Part shown: piece after piece, positions 24,471 through 32,187 of the stretch
Layout of the letters: each line of letters starts with the position of its first letter
Numbering within the stretch: position 1 is the first letter of the stretch
From: PALSA-612 sp963704335
GTDB lineage: Bacteria; Actinomycetota; Thermoleophilia; Gaiellales; Gaiellaceae
Direction of reading: 5' to 3'
DNA: 64,000 nt
Assembly (NCBI GenBank): GCA_963704335.1
Contig: OY969889.1
Span: 1,612,001 to 1,676,000, forward strand
The notes under the pieces: generated by a model
What the model was told of the DNA's origin: nothing
Database searches by the model: none
What the model saw: only the letters and a program-made list of their open reading frames with translations
Program-made: the position numbers and the translations under genes

Positions 24471-26363
24471 ATGAAGACTCGAAGGACTGCCATCCAGTGC
24501 GCGATTGCCGGAGCAGCGCTCGTTGCCACGGCTGCGATTCCTGCCGCGACCATCGTGAGCGGCGCACACCGGCCGCACTTCAGCCGAATCGAGCCTCCGA
24601 GCATTGTCGAGGCGCTCGAGACGTCGTCACGGAAAGCGGCAGATTCCGACGGCTTCCCGGCGCTCGGCAATGGCCGCGTGCGCGTCGTCGTCGAGTCGGG
24701 AGCGCCTGCGGATGCCGGCAGAGCGATCGAGGCGGCCGGCGGCACGATCGAAGGGAGCTGGCGCAATCTCGTGCAGGCGGACCTGCCGCGCTCGGCCGTA
24801 CCGGCACTTCGCCGCCGGGGGTCCGTGGAGGCCGTCCGCGCACCGATGCGGATGTTCCTCGACGCCGTCGGCGGTGAGGAAGTGGCGGCGAGCCTGGCGC
24901 CGGGGTGGCACGCGAAGGGCTTCACCGGCAAGGGCGTGAAGGTGGCAATCATCGACGGCGGCTTCATCGGACTGGCCGACCGCCAGGCCCAGGGCGATCT
25001 ACCGACGACCCTCGTCACACGTGACATTTGCGATGGGGGGTTCAACACCGCGACGGAGCACGGAACCGCCGTCGCAGAGATCGTCCACGAGATGGCGCCC
25101 GAGGCGCAGCTGTATCTCATCTGCATCGACACCGAGCTCGATCTGGCGGCGGCTGCCGCCTATGCCAAGGCCGAGGGCGCGCACGTCATCAGCCACTCGG
25201 CGGGGTGGTTCGGGGAGATGCGGGGCGACGGCAGCGGACCCATCGGGGCGATCGTCGCCGACGCCCGCTCCGCGGGCATCCTCTGGGTCAACTCCGCCGG
25301 CAACGAGGCGCAGACGCACTGGTCGGGCACGTTCGCGAGTGCGGACGGCGACCGGGCGCACGACTGGGCGCCCGGCGACGAGGGCAACACGTTCGTCTGG
25401 CCGAACGACACCGAGATCTGCGGCTTTCTCCGTTGGGACGAATGGTCGGGAGGAGCCTCGGACTTCGATCTCGTCCTGTTCCACTCGGCGACGGGCACCG
25501 TGCTGGCCGAGTCCGACGACGAGCAGGGAGGCGCCCAGCGCCCGGTGGAAAGCCTGTGCGTCGGCCAGCGGTCGGATATGGATCTGACGGTCGCGTGGGG
25601 CATCGAGGGCTACTCGGTGAGGTCTACGCCCAGAATGGACCTGTTCGTCTTCGACGAGCCGCTGCAGTACCAGACGCCGGCCGGCAGTCTCGCCGAGCCC
25701 GCCACGTCCTCGGCGGCACTGTCGGTCGGTGCCCTGTGCTGGCAGACGAGGCAGCCGGAGTTCTTCACATCGCAGGGACCCACGATCGACGGCCGGACCA
25801 AGCCCGACATCGCGGGACACGACAGCGTGTCCGGCGCGACGTACGGCGGCTTCACGGCCTGCGCGGAGTCGGCGTTCGCCGGCACCTCTGCGGCGGCACC
25901 CGAAGTGTCGGGGGCGGCAGCGCTCGTGAAGCAGGCGTTCCCGAAGTACGGGCCGGACGAGCTTCAGCAGTACCTTCTGAAGAGCGCTCGCGACATGGGA
26001 TCGGCCGGGATGGACAACGTCACGGGAGCCGGCGAGCTGCAGCTGCCCAAGGCCCCCGATGTTGTCCCGCCGACAGCGCGGGCACTTGCAAGCACCGGCC
26101 GCGCCGGGAAGACGGTCAAGCTCCTCTCGGCCATCGCGGACAACGAGGGCGCGGTCAGCGTGGTCGAGCAGGTCAAGAGAAACGGCAAGGCGGTCAAGAC
26201 GATCAGGCGGCCGGGCTCGGTCGTCGCGACGTCTCCGAAGACCGTCTCCACTCCGTGGACAGCGCCTGCCAAGCCAAAGGGCGCCTTCCGGCACTGCGCC
26301 GTCGCCGTCGACGCCGCGGGGAACCGGAGTCCCGAGAGCTGCGCGAGGATCGTCCTGAGATGA
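24471..26363 (+). CDS. secreted subtilisin-like (S8) serine protease
   Basis: A 630-aa protein with a signal peptide (about 1-32), a propeptide-like region (about 35-130) and an S8 catalytic domain. The triad is visible: Asp in VAIIDGGF (about 162), His in TEHGTAVAEI (about 198) and Ser in FAGTSAAAPEVSG (about 474), with oxyanion Asn in NSAGN. An insert of roughly 150 residues between Asn and Ser forms a beta-rich domain. The C-terminal ~95 residues (from DVVPPTARA) resemble an Ig-like domain rich in Lys/Val. It belongs to the SARP-site gene set and may process other secreted products there. Confidence 0.92.
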   Translation: MKTRRTAIQCAIAGAALVATAAIPAATIVSGAHRPHFSRIEPPSIVEALETSSRKAADSDGFPALGNGRVRVVVESGAPADAGRAIEAAGGTIEGSWRNLVQADLPRSAVPALRRRGSVEAVRAPMRMFLDAVGGEEVAASLAPGWHAKGFTGKGVKVAIIDGGFIGLADRQAQGDLPTTLVTRDICDGGFNTATEHGTAVAEIVHEMAPEAQLYLICIDTELDLAAAAAYAKAEGAHVISHSAGWFGEMRGDGSGPIGAIVADARSAGILWVNSAGNEAQTHWSGTFASADGDRAHDWAPGDEGNTFVWPNDTEICGFLRWDEWSGGASDFDLVLFHSATGTVLAESDDEQGGAQRPVESLCVGQRSDMDLTVAWGIEGYSVRSTPRMDLFVFDEPLQYQTPAGSLAEPATSSAALSVGALCWQTRQPEFFTSQGPTIDGRTKPDIAGHDSVSGATYGGFTACAESAFAGTSAAAPEVSGAAALVKQAFPKYGPDELQQYLLKSARDMGSAGMDNVTGAGELQLPKAPDVVPPTARALASTGRAGKTVKLLSAIADNEGAVSVVEQVKRNGKAVKTIRRPGSVVATSPKTVSTPWTAPAKPKGAFRHCAVAVDAAGNRSPESCARIVLR

Positions 26364-26572
26364 GCCGAGCGCGGGGCTCGTTACCGCCGCGTTACCGCCT
26401 TCCGGCCCAATGTGGAAGCACGTCGTCGAATGGAGCTCGGGGTCGGCGGAGCCCGTCGGCCCCGAGTCGTGCCGAGCAGCTCTTCCGCGAGATCGAGCTG
26501 TATCTGGCGGCGGTTGCCCGATACCGTCAGCTGGATTGCGAGCCGACGTGGCGGAGCGAGCAGGCGGCGTGA
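26360..26572 (+). CDS. possible 70-aa protein coupled to the protease gene
   Basis: ATG overlaps the protease stop (ATGA). The first 35 residues are Arg/Ser/Pro-rich and overlap operator site 6 and a hairpin, which argues against coding. The last 33 residues, from AEQLFREIELYLAAVARYRQ to the SEQAA end, look like a genuine amphipathic helix pair. It may be a short coupled gene, or the tail of a gene otherwise deleted. Confidence 0.35.
   Translation: MSRARGSLPPRYRLPAQCGSTSSNGARGRRSPSAPSRAEQLFREIELYLAAVARYRQLDCEPTWRSEQAA
26380..26397 (+). promoter_or_regulatory. SARP-type operator without an obvious gene (site 6)
   Basis: Two identical heptamers GTTACCG at 26380 and 26391, 11 bp apart. At the distance where the other five sites have a start codon (48-62 bp) there is a hairpin instead. 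Confidence 0.6.
26436..26466 (+). terminator. hairpin, terminator-like, just after operator site 6
   Basis: A 14-bp stem with two G-T pairs: outer arms CTCGGGG and CCCCGAG, inner TCGGCGG and CCGTCGG, with a three-base loop. The outer arms equal those of the hairpin after the Calx-beta gene, suggesting that this is a terminator whose gene body has been lost or is very short. Confidence 0.55.
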
Positions 26573-26625
26573 CCGCGCGCTCGTAGCGAGCCGAGCGCCG
26601 ACCCGTTCATGTAGCGTCCAAAGTC

Positions 26626-28308
26626 GTGGACGCGAAGCACGACGTGTTGGTCGTGGGCGGCGGCTGCGCGGGTATGCGCGCCGCGATCGAGGCGTTCGAC
26701 ATGGGCGCCGACGTGGCCATCGTCTCCAAGATCCATCCCGTTCGCAGCCACTCCGGCGCCGCCGAGGGCGGGATCAACGCGGCCCTCGGCAACGCGTCCG
26801 ACGACGACCCCGAGAAGCACGCGTTCGACACGGTCAAGGGCTCCGACTACCTCGGCGACCAGGACGCGATCCAGATCCTCTGCGACGAGGCGCCGGGCGA
26901 CGTCTACCAGCTCGAGCACTGGGGTGCCGTGTTCTCGCGCACGGAGGACGGGAAGATCGCCCAGCGGCCGTTCGGCGCCGCGGGTGAGCCGCGGACGGCG
27001 TACGCAGCCGACATCACCGGACACGTGCTCCTCCAGGTGCTCTACGAGCAGATCATGAAGCGCGACCTGCTCGTGTACGACGAGTGGTTTGCCTGGAAGC
27101 TCGTCGTCGACGACGGGCGCTGCCAGGGCGTCATCTGCTGGGACCTCGTGAACGGCGGTCTCGTCACCCTGAAGGCAAAGACCGTGATCCTCTGCACCGG
27201 CGGTGCGGGCCGGCTGTACGTCGGGACGACGAACGCCTACGCGTGTACGGGAGACGGCATGGCGCATGCGCTGCGCGTCGGCGTCGCGCTGGAGGACATG
27301 GAGATGATGCAGTTCCACCCGACGACGCTCGCGCCCACGGGCGTGCTGATCACCGAAGGCTGCCGCGGCGAGGGCGCGTACCTCCTCAACTCCGAGAACG
27401 AGCGCTTCCTCAAGGACTACGCCCCGAACGCGATGGAGCTGGCCTCGCGCGACGTCATCTCGCGCGCCGAGCAGACCGAGATCGACCAGGGGCGCGGCAT
27501 CGACGGGAACGTCCTGCTCGACCTGCGTCACCTCGGCGCCGAGAAGATCCTCGAACGGCTCCACGGGACGCGTGAGCTGTCGATGACGTTCGCCGGCGTC
27601 GATCCGATCTACGACCCGATTCCCGTCCGCCCAGGCGCCCACTACCACATGGGCGGAGTGGAGACCGACAACGACGGCGCGACCGAGATGGAGGGTCTCT
27701 ACGCGGCGGGTGAGTGTGCGTGCGTCTCCGTGCACGGCGCCAACCGGCTCGGCGGCAACGCGCTGATGGAGACGATCACGTTCGGCAAGCGGGCCGGGCG
27801 CCACGCGGCCGACTGGGCGCTCTCCAACACGACGGTGACCGTGCCGGCGTCGGCCGTCAGCGACGCCGAGCGCGAGCTGAAGGAGCTGCTGTCGCGCGAC
27901 GACGGCGAGCGGCCGTGGAAGATTCGCGACGAGCTGGCGACGACGATGCACGAGAATTTCGGCGTCTTCCGCGAGGAGGGTCAGATGCAGCGGCAGGCCG
28001 AGATCGTGGCCGCCCTGCGCGAACGCTACGAGCACGTCGTCGTCGAGGACAAGGGCGACGTCTTCAACTCCGACCTGACGCAGGCGCTCGAGCTCGGTTT
28101 CCTGCTCGAGCTTGCCGACTGCATGGTCGTCTCCGGCATCGCGCGCAAGGAGAGCCGCGGTGCCCACGCTCGGCCGCAGGACTTCCCCGAGCGCGACGAC
28201 GTGAACTTCCTCAAGCACACGATCGTGCGCTGGGTCGACGGCCGCCCCGAGCTCGACTGGAAACCGGTGACGATGACCAAGTGGCAGCCCGAGGAGAGGA
28301 AGTACTGA
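26626..28308 (+). CDS. sdhA: succinate dehydrogenase / fumarate reductase flavoprotein subunit
   Basis: GTG start (VDAKHDVLVVGGGCAG) and 560 aa. The FAD-binding GGGCAGMRAAIE is at the N-terminus, the covalent-FAD histidine lies in RSHSGAAEGGINAAL, and the substrate part has the active-site text HYHMGGVETD and the C-terminal HGANRLGGNALMETI. There is no Tat signal, unlike the periplasmic MfrA enzymes, so the active site faces the cytoplasm. It works with the sdhB and sdhE genes downstream as a type-E succinate:quinone oxidoreductase. Confidence 0.96.
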   Translation: MDAKHDVLVVGGGCAGMRAAIEAFDMGADVAIVSKIHPVRSHSGAAEGGINAALGNASDDDPEKHAFDTVKGSDYLGDQDAIQILCDEAPGDVYQLEHWGAVFSRTEDGKIAQRPFGAAGEPRTAYAADITGHVLLQVLYEQIMKRDLLVYDEWFAWKLVVDDGRCQGVICWDLVNGGLVTLKAKTVILCTGGAGRLYVGTTNAYACTGDGMAHALRVGVALEDMEMMQFHPTTLAPTGVLITEGCRGEGAYLLNSENERFLKDYAPNAMELASRDVISRAEQTEIDQGRGIDGNVLLDLRHLGAEKILERLHGTRELSMTFAGVDPIYDPIPVRPGAHYHMGGVETDNDGATEMEGLYAAGECACVSVHGANRLGGNALMETITFGKRAGRHAADWALSNTTVTVPASAVSDAERELKELLSRDDGERPWKIRDELATTMHENFGVFREEGQMQRQAEIVAALRERYEHVVVEDKGDVFNSDLTQALELGFLLELADCMVVSGIARKESRGAHARPQDFPERDDVNFLKHTIVRWVDGRPELDWKPVTMTKWQPEERKY

Positions 28309-29138
28309 TGGCGAGATGGAGCGCCGCGATCGCCGCGCTGACGCTGACGCTCGGCCTCGCCGCATGTGGCGGAGCCGCTTCGCCGGACTTGAGCGGAGTT
28401 GCCCGGGCCGCACAGAAGACCGAGGGCGCCGGTACCGCGCGGTTCGAGCTGACCTTCGAGACGAATGGCCTGTCACAGACCGGCGGCGAGGCGTCGTTCA
28501 CGGCCGATGGTGCGGTCGACTACGACCGGCAGCTCACGCGCATGACAATGGACCTGAGCTCGTTCGGAGGGCTGCTCGGGGGTAGCGACGCCGGCGGAGA
28601 CCTCACGTTCGACGCCGTCCTCGACGGAACCGTGTTCTACATGCGTCTTCCGTTGCTCGCGGACGTTCTGGGCAAGGGAAAGCCGTGGCTGAAGATGGAT
28701 CTCGAAAAGGTCGCCAAGCTCTCTGGCAACGACCTAGGGGTGCTCGGACAAAGCGACCCGGCACAGGCGCTCGCCTACCTGCGCGCTGCAGGAGAATTCG
28801 ACGAGCTCGGCAAGGAAGACGTCCGCGGCGTCGCCACCACCCACTACAAAGGGATCATCGATCCACGCGAGGCGCTCGACCAGCTCTCGGGCTCGCAGCA
28901 GGAGCAGTTGGAGAAGCAGCTCGACGAAAGTGGTGTGGGCGAGATCCCGGCTGAGGCGTGGATCGATGGAGACGGCTACCTGCGGAGGCTCACGGTCAGC
29001 CTGGCGGTCGCGGGTCACACGATCGCGTCTACCACGGAGCTCTTCGACTTCGGCGAAGACGTCGACATCCAGATCCCCGACGATGATGAGGTGACGGACT
29101 TCAGCAAGCTGACCGCAAAGGAGATACCCACCGGATGA
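28308..29138 (+). CDS. lipoprotein (LppX/LprG-like fold) inserted in the sdh operon
   Basis: ATG 28308 shares a base with the sdhA stop. The 276-aa product has a lipoprotein signal: MARWSAAIAALTLTLGLAAC with the lipobox cysteine at about residue 20. The mature part has the beta-sheet pattern of actinobacterial LprG/LppX-type carriers (TARFELTFET, GAVDYDRQLTRMTMDL, WIDGDGYLRRLTVSL). Its stop overlaps the sdhB start region by four bases, so it is co-translated with sdhA and sdhB. The role is unknown; LprG-type proteins carry lipids or glycolipids in the envelope. Confidence 0.8.
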   Translation: MARWSAAIAALTLTLGLAACGGAASPDLSGVARAAQKTEGAGTARFELTFETNGLSQTGGEASFTADGAVDYDRQLTRMTMDLSSFGGLLGGSDAGGDLTFDAVLDGTVFYMRLPLLADVLGKGKPWLKMDLEKVAKLSGNDLGVLGQSDPAQALAYLRAAGEFDELGKEDVRGVATTHYKGIIDPREALDQLSGSQQEQLEKQLDESGVGEIPAEAWIDGDGYLRRLTVSLAVAGHTIASTTELFDFGEDVDIQIPDDDEVTDFSKLTAKEIPTG

Positions 29139-30172
29139 AGATGGCGCTCAAGATCTGGCGCTTCGACCCGGCCACCGGCCAGAAGGTGCTGCGCGACTAC
29201 GAGGTCGACGCGCCGGACTGGGCGACGCTGCTCGACGTGCTCGACATCGTGAAAGATCAGGTCGACGGCTCGCTTTCCTACCGCAAGAGCTGCCGGATGA
29301 TGATCTGCGGATCCTGCGGCATGCGCATGGACGGCGCCGCAGTGCTGGCGTGCAAGACGCGGATGTACGAGATCGCAGAGGCCGGCCACATTCCGGTCAT
29401 CTCGGCGATGGGCAACCTGCCCGTCGTCAAGGACCTCGTCGTAGACATGGGCCCCTTCTGGGCGAAGATGCGCGCGATCCAGCCGTACCTCCAGCCCGGC
29501 TTCAAGGATCCCGGTGACGGGGAGTACGACGTCCCGCCGGCGCAGGTGGAGCCGATTCACAAGGAGATGCTGTGCATCAACTGCGGCTGTTGCGTCTCCG
29601 AGTGCAACTCCATGGAGGCCGACCCCGAGTTCCTCGGCCCGGCAGCCCTCGCCAAGGGAATGCGCTTCGTGGGCGACTCGCGCGACGGGCAGAAGATCGA
29701 GCGGCTCGAGTCGTACTCCGAGGAGCACGGCATCTGGGACTGCACGCGTTGCTACTTCTGCCAGGAGCGCTGTCCCAAGGGCGTCGATCCGCGCGACGCG
29801 ATCGCAAAGCTCGGCGCGGAGGCTATGAAGGAGGGCATCGATCGCGACATGGGCGCGAAGCACGCGAAGTGGTTCGTGACATCCGCCAAGACCACGGGTT
29901 GGCTCCGTGAGACGGAACTCGTGCCGAAGACGCAGGGCGTCGCGCGCTCGGTCAAGGAGATCCCCTTCGCGATGCGGCTGCTCAAGAAGGGCAAGGTCCC
30001 GCCCCCGGTGCCGCCGCACGTGGCGAAGGACGTAGACCAGGCGCGGGCGCTGTACGACCTCGTGAAGCAGCAGGGCCAGGACGGCGCAGCCGGCATCGTC
30101 CAGACCGAGAAGGCGCTCGAGCGCATCGAGTTCGTCGAGGAGCAGGAGCGCCGCGAGAAGGAAGGCCAGTGA
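29135..30172 (+). CDS. sdhB: succinate dehydrogenase / fumarate reductase iron-sulfur subunit, C-terminally extended
   Basis: 345 aa, about 100 longer than classical SdhB. The plant-ferredoxin [2Fe-2S] cysteines lie in CRMMICGSCGMRMDG and LACKT (about 54-82). Two further Cys clusters, CINCGCCVSECN (about 147-158) and CTRCYFCQERCPKGVDP (about 204-220), hold the remaining centres. The tail after about 245 is Lys/Glu-rich and helical. The subunit passes electrons from SdhA to SdhE. It is coupled to the genes on both sides by four-base overlaps. Confidence 0.94.
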   Translation: MKMALKIWRFDPATGQKVLRDYEVDAPDWATLLDVLDIVKDQVDGSLSYRKSCRMMICGSCGMRMDGAAVLACKTRMYEIAEAGHIPVISAMGNLPVVKDLVVDMGPFWAKMRAIQPYLQPGFKDPGDGEYDVPPAQVEPIHKEMLCINCGCCVSECNSMEADPEFLGPAALAKGMRFVGDSRDGQKIERLESYSEEHGIWDCTRCYFCQERCPKGVDPRDAIAKLGAEAMKEGIDRDMGAKHAKWFVTSAKTTGWLRETELVPKTQGVARSVKEIPFAMRLLKKGKVPPPVPPHVAKDVDQARALYDLVKQQGQDGAAGIVQTEKALERIEFVEEQERREKEGQ

Positions 30173-31053
30173 ATCGCGTCGCGTACTACAAGGGTTGCCT
30201 CGCATCGCTGTCGGCGAAGGAACTGGACATCTCGACGCAGGCGCTGGCACCGATGCTCGGCATCGAGCTCGTCGAGCTGGAGGCCGTGACGTGCTGTGGC
30301 GCGGGTGATATCCACGAGGCCGAGCCCGACTTCTACCTCCACCTGAACGCGCGCATCCTCGGCAACGCGGAGGCGACCGGCACCGACACGCTGATGACGA
30401 TCTGCAACGTCTGCACGCTCAACCTCCGCCAGGCGAACTGGGCACTACGCAACGACGAGGGACTGCGCGCGCGGGTGAACGAGAACCTGAAAGCGGTGGG
30501 TTCGCCGACCTACAGCGGGGAGGTCGAAGTCAAGCACCTGCTGTGGATGATCGCCGAGGGCGAAGGGTTCGAGCTGCTCAAGGGAGTCGCTCACAAGGGC
30601 CTGAAGGGCATGAAAGTGGCGCCGTTCTACGGCTGCCAGATCCTGCGCCCGTCGAAGCTGCTCGGCTTCGAGGATCCGGACAAGCCTTCGTCGCTCGAGC
30701 GGATCATCGAGGCCTGCGGCGGCGAGCCGATCGACTACCCGGCGAAGATCAAGTGCTGCGGCTTCCCGATCATCCAGGCGCGCGAGGACGTCGCGCTCAT
30801 GGAGCTGATCCAGCCCATCGAGCAGGCGATCGAGGCGGGTGCCGACGCGATGGTCACGCCGTGCCCGCTTTGCCATCTCTCGCTCGACGCCTGGCAGGGA
30901 AAGCTCGAAGCCTCGACGGGGCGCGAGCTCGGCATGCCGATCCTGCACCTGTCGCAGCTGATCGGCGTCGCGGCCGGCTTCGAGGCTTCGAAGCTGAGGT
31001 TCAAGCGCCACGTCGTGCCCGTCACGCGCGCCATCGAGCAGCTCGAAGTCTGA
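30169..31053 (+). CDS. sdhE: type-E succinate dehydrogenase anchor subunit (HdrB-like, two CCG domains)
   Basis: A 294-aa protein with two CCG cysteine-rich domains: CCGAGDIHEAEPDF with ICNVC further on (about 43-86), and CCGFPIIQARED with TPCPLC (about 196-237). This is the pattern of heterodisulfide reductase subunit B and of SdhE/MfrE. There are no transmembrane helices, so it replaces the usual SdhC/SdhD heme b anchor. The name SdhE here means the HdrB-like subunit, not the FAD assembly factor. It likely passes electrons to menaquinone at the membrane surface. Confidence 0.9.
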   Translation: MNRVAYYKGCLASLSAKELDISTQALAPMLGIELVELEAVTCCGAGDIHEAEPDFYLHLNARILGNAEATGTDTLMTICNVCTLNLRQANWALRNDEGLRARVNENLKAVGSPTYSGEVEVKHLLWMIAEGEGFELLKGVAHKGLKGMKVAPFYGCQILRPSKLLGFEDPDKPSSLERIIEACGGEPIDYPAKIKCCGFPIIQAREDVALMELIQPIEQAIEAGADAMVTPCPLCHLSLDAWQGKLEASTGRELGMPILHLSQLIGVAAGFEASKLRFKRHVVPVTRAIEQLEV

Positions 31054-31871
31054 GTCTCCTCTGGATCGCGGTTGTCCTCGGGGCGATCGCCCTCGCAGGG
31101 CTTGCCTGGGGCTGGTACGAGGCCGGCTGGGTGCGGCTGCAGACCCTCGAGGTCGAAGTCGCCGGCCTGCCCGCTGAGCTCGACGGCATGCGCGTCATGC
31201 ATCTCTCGGACTTCCACCTCGGGCTGCCCTCGCGCGGGGCGCGGGCCGTGGAACGAGCCGTCTCGTGGGCGCGCGAACGCGACCCCGACCTCGTGTGCCT
31301 CACCGGGGATCTCGTGTCGAGGCCGCGGGGCGAGGCGAAGTTGCGTGAGCTCGTCCGGGAGCTGCCGCGCTGCTACGCGATTCTCGGCAACCACGATCTC
31401 GCCATCAGCCGTGACCCTTTCTCCAAGGAGGTCGAGTTGCACAGCCTCGAGCCCGCGACCTTGCTGCTCGACGAAGGCCGCCTGGTCGACGTGCGCGGGC
31501 GGGACGTGTGGATCGCGGGCGTCGAGCCGCGTTCGCGCGGCAGCGAGCCGCGGCTATTTCAGGATGCGGCACTGACGATCCTGCTCTCGCACTTCCCGTC
31601 CGTGCTCGACCGTTCGGCCGCCGAGGGCTTCGATCTCGTGCTCGCGGGCCACATGCACGACGGCCAGATCTGCTTGCCGTATCCCGGCGGCAAGCTGCGG
31701 CTCGCGCATCCGTCGGCGCGGTACACGCACGGCTTCTACCGGCGCGGCGGGACGGTGATGCACGTCTCGCCCGGCCTGGGGACGACGTTCGTTCCCTTTC
31801 GCTTCTTCGCGCGGCCGGAGGCCACGGAGCTCGTCCTACGCCCCCAAAGAGACGAGGGGCAGTCGCAGTGA
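31050..31871 (+). CDS. membrane-anchored metallophosphoesterase
   Basis: The calcineurin-like motifs are DFHLG (SDFHLGLPS), GDLVSR, GNHDLA, a late histidine (LLSHFPS) and GHMHDGQ. An N-terminal membrane anchor (LLWIAVVLGAIALAGLAWGW) precedes them, typical of YaeI/YkuE-type enzymes, which include UDP-diacylglucosamine hydrolase relatives. No ATG, GTG or TTG precedes the anchor; CTG at 31050 overlapping the sdhE stop is my best start (273 aa). The next GTG, at 31131, would cut the anchor off. Confidence 0.85.
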   Translation: MSLLWIAVVLGAIALAGLAWGWYEAGWVRLQTLEVEVAGLPAELDGMRVMHLSDFHLGLPSRGARAVERAVSWARERDPDLVCLTGDLVSRPRGEAKLRELVRELPRCYAILGNHDLAISRDPFSKEVELHSLEPATLLLDEGRLVDVRGRDVWIAGVEPRSRGSEPRLFQDAALTILLSHFPSVLDRSAAEGFDLVLAGHMHDGQICLPYPGGKLRLAHPSARYTHGFYRRGGTVMHVSPGLGTTFVPFRFFARPEATELVLRPQRDEGQSQ

Positions 31872-31880
31872 CTGTCCCTC
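31854..31880 (+). terminator. terminator hairpin at the end of the sdh/phosphoesterase unit
   Basis: Arms GAGGGGCAGTC and GACTGTCCCTC pair over 11 positions (one G-T) with a GCAGT loop. It spans the last codons of the phosphoesterase and ends 13 bp before the next start. Confidence 0.65.
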
Positions 31881-31893
31881 GTAGAATCGAGGT

Positions 31894-32187
31894 GTGACGG
31901 TTCCGGCCCAGGTCGCGCGCGACGTGCTCGCCCGCTACGCGGCCGATGCGGCACGGGAGGCGGAAGGCGTGCGCAGGCTCGTGCCGGACCGGCTGCGGCG
32001 GCACGACGGCATCCGCGTCACCGGCGAGGACGACGTCGCCGTCGAGGTCCACGTGGGCGTCGAGGCCGGCGTGTCGATCCCCGCTCTCGGGCGGGATCTC
32101 CAGCAGCGGGTCGCCGAGTACCTCGAGCGGATGACGGGAACGGCGCCGGCGTCCGTGGACGTCTTCGTCCACGAGATCGGAGGCTAG
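31894..32187 (+). CDS. Asp23/Gls24-family envelope stress protein
   Basis: GTG start and 97 aa. It has the short alpha-beta pattern of Asp23: RRLVPDRLRRHDGIRVTGE, then VAVEVHVGVEAGVSIPALG, then the helix LQQRVAEYLERMTG and a last strand SVDVFVHEI. Family members are small membrane-associated proteins induced by alkaline or envelope stress. It abuts the following GNAT gene with no gap (TAG then GTG). Confidence 0.85.
   Translation: MTVPAQVARDVLARYAADAAREAEGVRRLVPDRLRRHDGIRVTGEDDVAVEVHVGVEAGVSIPALGRDLQQRVAEYLERMTGTAPASVDVFVHEIGG

Noticed and set aside
26410..26585. 57-codon frame MWKHVVEW on the plus strand after operator site 6
   Set aside because: The ATG is only 13 bp from the operator, has no ribosome site, and the translation looks random and runs through the hairpin.
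26527..28476. 649-codon open frame on the minus strand across sdhA
   Set aside because: It is the antisense shadow of sdhA: no family motif, Arg/His/Val-rich composition typical of GC-rich antisense frames, and sdhA is certain.
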